Below, one piece after another: positions 56,801-64,000 of a DNA stretch of 64,000 nt (its first letter is position 1; every line of letters starts with the position of its first letter). The DNA comes from UBA2287 sp964479665 (GTDB taxonomy: Bacteria > Bacteroidota > Bacteroidia > Bacteroidales > Tenuifilaceae): positions 1 to 64,000 of the forward strand of contig CAYZNN010000008.1 of assembly GCA_964479665.1 (NCBI GenBank), written 5' to 3'. The notes under the pieces were generated by a model. It ran no database searches. It had not been told where the DNA came from and saw only the letters and a program-made list of their open reading frames with translations. Both the position numbers and the translations under genes were made by a program.

Positions 56801-59800
56801 ACAATACTGTAGCCTTCTATTCAAACAACAGAATGTTCAGAACCGATGGCAACCATGGCGATGGCGGCTTAACCCGTACAATAACTGCCAACGGAACATA
56901 CTTATTTCCTATTGGAACAAAAAATTTTGACAATAGTGTTTTCAGATATGCCTGGGCAAATCCAATCTTTTTGAATGTAACAAGTACCGGAAAGGTTCAA
57001 ATAAATGGTGTGCCCCGGAAATTGGCTACTTTAAGTGACGATGTAGCAGTTAATGACAGAAAATATCTTTTATACTATTGGAGGGTAAAGCATTCAAACT
57101 TTGCTACCCAGCCAAATGTAAGAAACAATTTTCTTGCATATAAAGACGACCTTTTTGGACAAAACAATTGGGCAAATATTGTTCCGGGTAAAGTAGTTGG
57201 AAATATAAGAACCGCTACTGGTGATCTTGTTGTTGGCAACGCAAACTCTCCAACAGGAATCTTAGACTTCATTCCTATAAATACTATTGAAAACGGCGAA
57301 TTCACAGCCGGAAGGTCTCAGGTATTCCAAGGTTCGATACAGATTTATTACTCACGACTAACTACGAATGATTGGTATGCGTTAACTAGTAACTGGAATA
57401 ATGGCAACAACTGGTCGTTTACTCCGCATAATGGTAGTTTTCCTGAAAATCGCCCAGCAGCAGGCGATTTCCCAAAGATTGGCGATATAGCCGTAATTGG
57501 CTATGGAGGTCATGCATCAAATGGAGGCTACCATTCCATGAATATTTTAGCAAATGAAACAGTTGAGTGTGCAGACATTCAGTTTATACCCAACCCAACG
57601 CCAGGGGCGTATCAATCGCGATTGGTTTTACGAGTTACTGCCCCAGCAGCAAGAGCTAATCTATCAGCTGGTATTATTCATGGCCCAGGAACTTTTATGA
57701 TGAGAGCTCAACCAGGTCTTTTTCCCAATGTTAATGCAGATTTTTCAGTATTTATTGATGAAGAACTGGCCGTTTTCAATTATTTCATGGAAACCGATGG
57801 GCACTATAATATACCTACCGGAATCACTACAGAGTACCCCAATCTAAGAATTGAAGGGGGAGGCGCAGCACTTGGTAACAGAAGGGCTACTTTTCAAGAA
57901 AACTTCTGGGTTAAACGGAATTTTACCATTGACCAGGGAGCAGAATTTATAACACACAACACTGCGGTAGGCGATTTTAAAGTTGATAATTTTCTCTATC
58001 TAGGGGGAGGAACTACACCTGGTCGGCTTTCATTTAATACAACTGGCAATGCCAGAACCGCAGAAATTCAGAATCTTCAGATTCGCAATAATGCAACGAA
58101 CGAAATACGATCATTAAACACAACCTTATCCTCCCTAGAGCATAGGCTTATTGTTAAAGGCAGTATAATCCAAACCAATGGCCAACTAAACCTATTTAAT
58201 AGCGGAGCTACGTCGAACAATGTTATATTAGAACTGACAGGCACATCTAATGAGCAGTACAATTACATTGCTGGAACCAATCCTTCGCTATACAAGCTAG
58301 TTGTAAACAAAGGACTTAATCAAACCGCCACATATACATTTAACAACGTTTTCACCCTCAACGGCCCCACCAACGGTACATCTTTGGAAAAAGCGTTGCT
58401 GCTGCAAAACGGAACGTTGATACTGAACAATAGCGGAATTAACATCAACCTATCAACAGGAGGAGAGGATTTTGTGATACCATCAACTGCGGCTCTCAGA
58501 ATTGACGCAGGAACAGCCAACGTTACGGGAGCCAATACGGGTATTTTCCTCGATGGTTTGCTGCGCGTGAATGGCGGTAGCATGCTGCTGGATGGGGGAG
58601 CAGGCGTTAACAACTATATATTGTACTCTTCTTCGGGAAACGCCCATATTTGGGTTGAAAGCGGAACCCTAACGGTTGGTTCACAGGTACGAAGCAATAC
58701 CCTTAACGAGCTGGGTACTTTACGCTATACGCAAACGAACGGTACGGTGCTAATAGGTAAGAATGCGGCACCTACGCTTACCCGACCCATTTTTGAGGTG
58801 CGAAACCCCAATAGCCGATTTATATACACAGGCGGATCGTTTACCATTGGCCGCTCACGCTCCTCAGCCAATATGGCCGACCTGTATCTTGCGCCATCCA
58901 CAGCAACGGTACTGGGAACCATTAGCATAGGAGACGATAATACACCCGTTGGGCAAACCATCGACATACAGTCGGAAATAGCCCTACGCAACCTAACGGT
59001 TGGAACCGTTGCAAGAGCAACCACAGCAAGGCTCAAGGTAAATGGGCTAACACTTAACGGGAATCTGAATATTAACACCGGTTCCACATTCAACGGCAAC
59101 AACCTGAACCTTTGGATGCTCGGAAATATAACTAATAACGGAACGGCAAACATAGGCACCGATACCCTTTTCTATGTGGGATTGGCTCAAACCCAAACGG
59201 GCAATGTACTTGCCAAGCACGTAGTTGTTAATCCGCAAACCTCGGTAACCCTACAACCCTCATCGGCGCTGGAGGTCGATGGCGATTTGTACATAAACAG
59301 TGGCCAACTTATCGATGGCGGCAACACCATTACTTTGAGGGGCAATGTTAACAACAGCGCTTCACACGCAAGTTCTAACCCCGCAGCAGGAGGAATGCGC
59401 TTTGCAGGAACAGCGCTACAACGGGTATTTGGTTTAGGTTTATTCGGGCGCATTGAAGTTGATAATGCCAGCGGGGTTCAGCTCGAAAATAGCATTTCGC
59501 TCGACAATAATCTAACCCTAACCAACGGTATTCTTCAGCTGCAGAGCAACAAGTTAACCCTGGGGCTAAATGCAAACATTATTGGAACGGGCCTTAGCAA
59601 CACCAAAATGATAGCAGTGGGTGGAGGCGACTTTCTGCAAGGAATTCAAAAAACCTTCCCAACCGTTGCTTCGGCAATTCCATCGAATCCCTATCTCGAC
59701 ACCGACCCTGCTTATACCTATAGCTTTGTTTTCCCCATTGGGGTCGACAATGGTACCGTAAAGAAGTATACACCCGTAAACTTTAGGGTTGCATCGAGTG

Positions 59801-62427
59801 CAACGCAGGCAACCATTAACCTTTACCCTGTAAACCGTAAGCACATAACATTCGACGACACCCAAACCGATGTGCTTCAGTACTATTGGATTTTAAATAG
59901 CAGCAACACGAGTAATTTTACAACACTAATAAGGTCGCACTATTTGCAAACCGATGTGGTTGGCAACGAGGCCGCCTATATAGGTGCACGTTTGTACGAC
60001 GACTCGTGGGCCAAGTACGAAGAGGGCCCTGGCATAGTGGTAGTTGATGAGGGCAACAACTGGATAAACTTTGTTTATCAGGGAGCCGATAATGTAAGTG
60101 GCGAGTATACCGCAGGTATTCAGCCTCACATTCCCGATGTAGTTCCCCTCTTTATCTCTACAAGAAACGGTGACTGGGAAGATGCTGGGACATGGGTTCG
60201 CGACGACGGAGGCATTGTACCCGCCGGAGGACCCGTGGGACAAAGGGTACGCATAACCACCGGACATACGGTTACAGTAACCCAAAATTTCCGCCGGGCA
60301 TATAAAACTACCATTAACGGAAGGCTCGACCTGGGAACCACCCTTAACCACATTTTAGGACAAATACAAGTGGTTGGTTACGTTGAAGGAACTGGAACAC
60401 TTGCTTTGCAAAGGGACGCATTGCCTGCAGGAGACTTCAGAGCCTTTTGTAATTGTGGTGGAGGAACTTTGGAATTTGGAGGTAGCATTGGAGGGGGTGT
60501 TCCCAAGCCAAACCCAGAGGCTACAGCACAATACAATAATTTAACCTTTGTTGGCAACGCAACATGGACCATGCCAAGTACTAATACTAGCATTTGTGGA
60601 AATTTAAGGGTTGAAAACAGTTCAACACTTAAAATGCCAGGTTTAACATCAGGCTCTGTATTGAGAAGGACAACGATTCAAGGCAATGCACAAGTCTTAA
60701 ATACAGCTTTTTGGGATACAGACCAAAGAGTTCACATTTTAATTAATCGTAATCTTGAAAAGGCTGCTGGTGCAACATTAAACACAGCATACACTTCACA
60801 ATTATTCGAAACCATTGGAAATCAACCACAAAATTTTATTGGAACGTTTACATTAGCAAACAAATTTAGAGATCTAACTTTTAATCATAGTTCCACATTG
60901 AGCCTTAATGGGCCAGTTGAGGTTCAGGTTTTCACTAAGTTATCAAATGGAAGAGTATTGAATGCATCGAATTTAATTAATGCTACTCGCAACACCGATG
61001 GTTTAAAAAGCCATGGTGCAGCAATTGTTGAAGGTGCCTTGCAGGCTAAGTTTATAAATATTTCTCCTGTTAAATATTTACCTGTAGGCAAAAATAATCG
61101 ACAAAAAAGAATAATTTTTCCAAGCCTTCTCGCAACTCAAACACAAATTCAAGGAGAGTATTTCGACGCAAGTCCAACAATAGCGGGCATGCCACATACC
61201 AGCAGGCTTGCACCCCTCGAAACCATTAGTCAAACCGAGTACTGGAGAATTAATGGCACCAACGGAAACGCAATGCCAATACAGTTTACTCTTACTGGCA
61301 CCAGCGATGTGGCAGCGGGAGTTGGCAACCTAAACGATTTGCGTATTGTTGTTTGGTCGGCTACTAACAACCGATGGGAAATTGCCGGAGGTGGTTCCAC
61401 GGTAACGGGAACTGCTGCAAATGGCACTATAGCAACTACGGGGAATATTACCTTTAGCGGAAGTAATCAGTTTTTCACAATAGGCTCGGTTGTACCTGTT
61501 GTAGTACCAACAGCCCAAATCGGCTCATCAAATGCAACCATTTGCAACGGAGAAAGCTATAATTTAACAATCAGCCTAACTGGCAACTCCCCCTGGCAAA
61601 TACAGTATAGCGATGGTTCGACTACAACCAACTGGATTACGGTTAACACTTCACCCCACGTAATTCCAGTAAGCCCAACTGCAACAACAACATATACACT
61701 TACGGCCGTTCGAACACAGGCGGGGCCCGTTAATGGTGTTGTTTACGGAAGTCCCGTAACGGTTACAGTTCACCCACTCCCAACGGTGTTTAACGTAGGC
61801 GGAGGCGGAACAATATGCGGAAGCGCGACAACTAATATTACCCTTAGCGGATCTGAAAATGGATTTACCTACGAATTGTACCGCGACGGATTAATACTTG
61901 GCAATCAGCAATCTGGAACAGGGAGTCCTATCCAATTTACCGGAATCGATGTAGCCGGTGAGTATACAATCCGAGCATACAACAACATGCATCCTTCGTG
62001 CACCCTTTGGATGGCCGGATTGGCAAATGTAAATGTTGGTACCTCATCGTTTGCCCAAATTACTGCGGTATTATCCGATAATCCTGCCTGCGAGGGACTA
62101 CCGGTGCAGTTCCAAATTACTTTCAACGGGCACCCTCCCTTCACCTTCTCTATGGCCGATAGCCAAGGGAATGTTTGGAGCGATATAGTGGTTACTGCAC
62201 CTCAACTATCGGGAACTGGACCTTACACCTATAATTTTACGCTGCCAAACGGATATCCCGCCTGGATTGCTCCTGTGCTCCCCAATGTAGTTACATACAA
62301 CATTACCAGCATTTCCGACGGCACGGGATGCGGATTAGGAACCATTGGTCCAAGTATTAATTTAAATGTTTATAAATTACCCGAAACAGGCCCGCAGTAC
62401 CATATACCAAATTCGTTTGGGGAGTAG
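53869..62427 (+). CDS. Giant YHIPN-tailed adhesin, main part
   Basis: This 2,852-codon frame is the continuation of 52925-53851. It opens with the family's post-ConA region (ETNEFVFAGNSGTAHGVTN) and contains parallel beta-helix/filament-like stretches with repeated Asn-Gly-Thr ladders. Three W-rich modules resemble G8-like units: SGNWDDFNTWSLKP (about residue 138), SNWNNGNNWSFTP (about 1173) and NGDWEDAGTWVRDDGG (about 2100). It ends with Ig/PKD-like domains and TGPQYHIPNSFGE. No type A or B T9SS domain is present. The start at 53869 is not a natural start, since homology precedes it. It is likely a cell-surface adhesin that works with PorP/SprF nearby. Confidence 0.85.
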   Translation: MNETNEFVFAGNSGTAHGVTNTDLPILAGITLIDRWQRDYYIERRQGGTQNAGTTDIRIGFNFAGTGITLETDKGYYLLYRAGTSGTFTAVVGGTGVASDGKVWFNITNANFTTGYYTIAKSDQELKTWYSLNSGNWDDFNTWSLKPTEPDNPFGEIPGLLDRAVITNNKIVTVTQNGTTCGTLDVIDGTIDFGTTTGHYFSAINGQPAGRIKLAADNFPSGDATGFTNGATGGTVEYYGGTYNLATQRVFNNMVVNLTTGNTISLLANYNLNGNLNIERGNFRIGNNSSTAIISIDIAKNVEVYSGAQISVGSGNTIGTYSIPGVMPPLGQYHSIFHQVRIGGGMVNNGTINFTNLTAPNYGQFASNGAATVTFYGATNALVELNNTTNFYNLIVDKGIDRTYVLTIDAQNANHFRLYGPNNVGRRTGGIFTGANPEIRKALWIRTGTLKLMGNIEIPSLSEGFGAGDAGGNGDYAVPANASLWIADAGVRVYSTARTASPDLYSGTLGVIDGTSHQAMSVYGEFRITSGFFSTRNSAGFIFWSDASATIRIEGGICDVAQFRSAHGGAGGNTSIVMTNGEMYVRGNRTVGTINPEGGGETTAAYPIFGIIDPNGVFSMSGGTVHINAVTGNNVYGSNGICITTTPANHNVTGGTFNINVNGNDNVDVLSTSNLHNVMVSRLNAANTVRVYLNTDLSLSGSLTLNANTEFIARREWGGFNGVGRNLSVAGNLISNAGSIYRSRGNTTTFTGNGTALLNGDITELFHNLSVTGGIRTLTATLNTIRVQNNLSVSTGSTLNIQTGKELVVRGNITNSGTIGGDGKIRISERGRVTQINVTNGGSFTAVPTITLAAPPVGGTQATAIPVFDGIPAAGNALPLVGIIVTNTGSGYIAAPAVTITPASGATAASVLLQVHEIGGDGNGRFSNLEVNEPHPAALATQVTYLLANQTVTGTMTLANGIFDLKTFNLDVEGTLHDNTVAFYSNNRMFRTDGNHGDGGLTRTITANGTYLFPIGTKNFDNSVFRYAWANPIFLNVTSTGKVQINGVPRKLATLSDDVAVNDRKYLLYYWRVKHSNFATQPNVRNNFLAYKDDLFGQNNWANIVPGKVVGNIRTATGDLVVGNANSPTGILDFIPINTIENGEFTAGRSQVFQGSIQIYYSRLTTNDWYALTSNWNNGNNWSFTPHNGSFPENRPAAGDFPKIGDIAVIGYGGHASNGGYHSMNILANETVECADIQFIPNPTPGAYQSRLVLRVTAPAARANLSAGIIHGPGTFMMRAQPGLFPNVNADFSVFIDEELAVFNYFMETDGHYNIPTGITTEYPNLRIEGGGAALGNRRATFQENFWVKRNFTIDQGAEFITHNTAVGDFKVDNFLYLGGGTTPGRLSFNTTGNARTAEIQNLQIRNNATNEIRSLNTTLSSLEHRLIVKGSIIQTNGQLNLFNSGATSNNVILELTGTSNEQYNYIAGTNPSLYKLVVNKGLNQTATYTFNNVFTLNGPTNGTSLEKALLLQNGTLILNNSGININLSTGGEDFVIPSTAALRIDAGTANVTGANTGIFLDGLLRVNGGSMLLDGGAGVNNYILYSSSGNAHIWVESGTLTVGSQVRSNTLNELGTLRYTQTNGTVLIGKNAAPTLTRPIFEVRNPNSRFIYTGGSFTIGRSRSSANMADLYLAPSTATVLGTISIGDDNTPVGQTIDIQSEIALRNLTVGTVARATTARLKVNGLTLNGNLNINTGSTFNGNNLNLWMLGNITNNGTANIGTDTLFYVGLAQTQTGNVLAKHVVVNPQTSVTLQPSSALEVDGDLYINSGQLIDGGNTITLRGNVNNSASHASSNPAAGGMRFAGTALQRVFGLGLFGRIEVDNASGVQLENSISLDNNLTLTNGILQLQSNKLTLGLNANIIGTGLSNTKMIAVGGGDFLQGIQKTFPTVASAIPSNPYLDTDPAYTYSFVFPIGVDNGTVKKYTPVNFRVASSATQATINLYPVNRKHITFDDTQTDVLQYYWILNSSNTSNFTTLIRSHYLQTDVVGNEAAYIGARLYDDSWAKYEEGPGIVVVDEGNNWINFVYQGADNVSGEYTAGIQPHIPDVVPLFISTRNGDWEDAGTWVRDDGGIVPAGGPVGQRVRITTGHTVTVTQNFRRAYKTTINGRLDLGTTLNHILGQIQVVGYVEGTGTLALQRDALPAGDFRAFCNCGGGTLEFGGSIGGGVPKPNPEATAQYNNLTFVGNATWTMPSTNTSICGNLRVENSSTLKMPGLTSGSVLRRTTIQGNAQVLNTAFWDTDQRVHILINRNLEKAAGATLNTAYTSQLFETIGNQPQNFIGTFTLANKFRDLTFNHSSTLSLNGPVEVQVFTKLSNGRVLNASNLINATRNTDGLKSHGAAIVEGALQAKFINISPVKYLPVGKNNRQKRIIFPSLLATQTQIQGEYFDASPTIAGMPHTSRLAPLETISQTEYWRINGTNGNAMPIQFTLTGTSDVAAGVGNLNDLRIVVWSATNNRWEIAGGGSTVTGTAANGTIATTGNITFSGSNQFFTIGSVVPVVVPTAQIGSSNATICNGESYNLTISLTGNSPWQIQYSDGSTTTNWITVNTSPHVIPVSPTATTTYTLTAVRTQAGPVNGVVYGSPVTVTVHPLPTVFNVGGGGTICGSATTNITLSGSENGFTYELYRDGLILGNQQSGTGSPIQFTGIDVAGEYTIRAYNNMHPSCTLWMAGLANVNVGTSSFAQITAVLSDNPACEGLPVQFQITFNGHPPFTFSMADSQGNVWSDIVVTAPQLSGTGPYTYNFTLPNGYPAWIAPVLPNVVTYNITSISDGTGCGLGTIGPSINLNVYKLPETGPQYHIPNSFGE

Positions 62428-62464
62428 ATAATAGGTGCCTTCGAGAGCCTTTGGCACAGAAACT

Positions 62465-62493
62465 CCGGTGGTTGAGGCTCTCGAAACCACCGG
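62465..62493. repeat. REP-like palindrome beside a GIY-YIG remnant
   Basis: CCGGTGGTT (62465-62473) and AACCACCGG (62485-62493) form a perfect 9-bp stem. A second pair, CGAGAGCC (62442-62449) and GGCTCTCG (62476-62483), interleaves with it. The repeat lies in the 319-base gap between the giant adhesin and the next gene, directly upstream of a GIY-YIG nuclease fragment, a pairing I associate with small nuclease-linked repeats in Bacteroidota. Confidence 0.6.
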
Positions 62494-62510
62494 AACAACA
62501 AATACAAACC

Positions 62511-62630
62511 ATGCAAGGCTACATGTATATTCCTGAATGTTTCGATGGGGGTTACTACACAGGAAGTACAAACGATTTGGAATTGAGAACTCAACAGCAC
62601 AACCAAGGGGAAGGAGCAAACCACATGTAA
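62511..62630 (+). pseudogene. GIY-YIG nuclease, N-terminal remnant
   Basis: A 39-codon frame starts with MQGYMYIPECFDGGYYTGST and continues NDLELRTQQHNQGEGANHM. It matches the start of small GIY-YIG endonucleases of the UPF0213 kind: the xYxYI motif, then YYTGST, then Leu-rich helix and the H-NxGxGAxH segment. The usual protein is about 80-100 residues, with a Glu and Tyr/Arg later. The frame stops right after GANH, so only the first half is left. It is too short for the usual ORF cutoff. Confidence 0.65.
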
Positions 62631-62746
62631 TATATGTTTTTATTTTTCGTTGACTTTTTTTCTATCTTCTTTTTTTAAAAAATTGGAGTTAACTTAGCAT
62701 AAGATTATGTGTTTTTAATAAATAACCAACCCAAATAATTAACACT

Positions 62747-63094
62747 ATGAGAACTAAAAGATTTTTGACAGGGATGGCAATCATGGGAATCCTTTTAGGC
62801 TTCAACATGGTAGCCAATGGTCAGGGACTCGAAACGTTTAACAATTTAAACATTGCAGGAACAGTTTACGTTGATGGAAGCTTTATTGGTAATAATCAAA
62901 TTACATGGAATTACGTTCAATGTTCGGGAGAACAAACCTTTCCTATAGATGGTAAAGGAATATTACTAAGGCGTTCGAGCCCGCAAAGTAAAATTACTTC
63001 TAGTACAATTCCCGGAGGAATTGGTAGTTTTTCGGTTCAAATGCGCAAAGCATTCACCGGATCTGGCGACAGACAGGTAGAGAACTATTGGTAA
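62747..63094 (+). CDS. Secreted surface protein, N-terminal part (frameshifted)
   Basis: A signal peptide (FLTGMAIMGILLGFNMVANGQ) opens a secreted protein with a beta-sandwich start (LETFNNLNIAGTVYVDGSF). The frame stops at 63094, but readable protein continues from about 63085 in another frame. The join is at GTAGAGAACTATTG (63077-63090): removing two bases (one GA) gives RQVELLVNGVSKG and a smooth reading. So the start and the following part are one gene broken by a 2-base insertion or by a 1-base loss. Confidence 0.75.
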   Translation: MRTKRFLTGMAIMGILLGFNMVANGQGLETFNNLNIAGTVYVDGSFIGNNQITWNYVQCSGEQTFPIDGKGILLRRSSPQSKITSSTIPGGIGSFSVQMRKAFTGSGDRQVENYW

Positions 63095-64000
63095 ACGGAG
63101 TAAGCAAGGGTGTATCTCAAACTTTCGGTTCAGTATCGGGAGCCGATGCAACCGTTCATACCTTTACCGTTAACGACATTAATGTACTGGGGGATGTGGT
63201 AATTGAAATACGCCATATAACCGGAGGAACATCGAACAGACAGCTGGTTTTGGATAATATTTCCTGGACCGGCTTTACTGCAGAGCAGAATTTGGAGCCC
63301 GAAATTTCAAACGTAGTTCAGGCGCCAACCAATTTCATTCAGCCAACCACCAGCGTATCGGTAGCAGCCAATGTTACCGATCAGGACGGATCGGTTGAGT
63401 TGGTTCAGCTTCGTTGGGGTCAGCTTCCCGACCTTCTCACCAATACCATCCCCATGGTTCTTCAGGGAGGATCAACCTATGTAACTCAGCAGAATATTCC
63501 AGCCATGCCAAGTGGAACTACCGTTTACTATCAGGTATATGCCGAAGATAATGAGCAGGCTAGTAGCCTCTCTTCCATTAGAAACTACTCGGTCGACCCC
63601 ACATATTTTAGTCTCGAAACATTCGAGGCGGGGCTTGGAAATTTGTTGGTTCGCAATGTACAGGGAAATAACATTTTATGGACACATGACCAGCAAACCA
63701 AGGCGGCTCAAATGAATGGCGGTGACTCGGAAGATATAGAGGAGGATTGGTTAATAGTTCCATCAATTAATATGCGTACCAACAAGCTGCTTCTCGATTT
63801 CGATACTTGGAGGCGCGACGGTGGCGACGACTACGAAAACTATTTTAAAGTATACTACTCCACAAGCTATCCTGGAACAGGAGATCCCAATCTTTACACC
63901 TGGGTAGAAATTAATTGCACGCTACCTGAAATAGATAATGTTTGGACAAACTCAGGCCTTATCGACCTTTCGGCCATTAATTTGGCAAACGTTCATATTG
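63085..64000 (+). CDS. Continuation of the frameshifted surface protein, runs off the window
   Basis: From 63085 to the window end the frame is open and codes for secreted-protein sequence: LLVNGVSKGVSQTFGSVSG, LVLDNISWTGFTAEQN, then an Ig-like region (VSVAANVTDQDGSVELVQL) and a choice-of-anchor/cleaved-adhesin-like domain (EEDWLIVPSINMRTNKLL). The latter resembles the domains in the HagA-like protein at 20492-27847. It has no own start; it belongs to the 62747 gene. The C-terminus and any sorting signal are outside the window. Confidence 0.7.

Noticed and set aside
63512..63715. 67-codon plus-strand frame near the right end
   Set aside because: A shadow of the continuing surface-protein frame, which reads clearly as secreted-protein sequence.
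1..64000. rRNA, tRNA and CRISPR arrays
   Set aside because: I looked for tRNA-like TCGA/CCA patterns, rRNA signatures and evenly spaced short repeats and saw none that hold up.

Overview
The window looks like a chromosomal segment of an AT-rich member of the Bacteroidota. Pointers are several secreted proteins with type IX secretion system (T9SS) tails, a PorP/SprF-family protein, TAnnTTTG-type promoter boxes, a Bacteroidota-style gene order (flippase - dUTPase - TPR lipoprotein - DUF4292-like lipoprotein - EnvC-like protein), and housekeeping proteins typical of the phylum. Species cannot be assigned from the sequence alone. No rRNA, tRNA or CRISPR array was seen.

Layout. 1-620: cassette-like palindromes and the stump of a hemolysin III gene. 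845-10949 (minus strand): a DUF177-rpmF-plsX-fabH operon, typA, pepE, a TPR membrane protein with a degenerate SpoIIE-like domain, and an ECF sigma factor with a probable membrane partner and an outer-membrane barrel. 11020-27847 (minus): three giant secreted proteins, namely an Rgp-type gingipain-like protease, a Kgp-type gingipain-like protease and a HagA-like cleaved-adhesin protein. The two proteases end in an apparently identical 2,152-bp segment that is far more GC-rich than its surroundings. 28125-28292: a MITE with a perfect 9-bp target duplication. 28338-41132 (minus): uvrC, a decayed phosphate transporter, adenine deaminase, two parS sites, mnmG, ybeY, an anti-sigma-type ATPase, and the EnvC-like/DUF4292/TPR/dut/flippase cluster. 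41273-45921: a cyclophilin lipoprotein, pheS and a Crp/Fnr regulator (plus strand), then ruvB and nadA (minus). 45922-46430: an AT-rich gap where the dominant gene orientation flips; with the parS sites nearby it may lie close to the replication origin. 46431-48770: an M24 aminopeptidase and a coiled-coil membrane protein. 49616-64000 (plus): a T9SS/gliding-type surface locus.

The right-hand locus carries a small secreted protein, a type B (CHU_C) sorted protein, a PorP/SprF protein, a giant adhesin split by a one-base frameshift in a G7 run, a GIY-YIG nuclease remnant inside palindromic repeats, and the start of another secreted protein that is also frameshifted. The small protein and the giant adhesin carry neither a recognisable type A nor type B sorting domain. 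Both end in the same short tail, TGPxYHIPNxFxx, which is a candidate new C-terminal signal.

The two most unusual systems are the tail-sharing protease pair, which recalls the shared adhesin regions of rgpA, kgp and hagA in Porphyromonas gingivalis but with a foreign-looking GC-rich tail, and the YHIPN-tailed proteins next to PorP/SprF.
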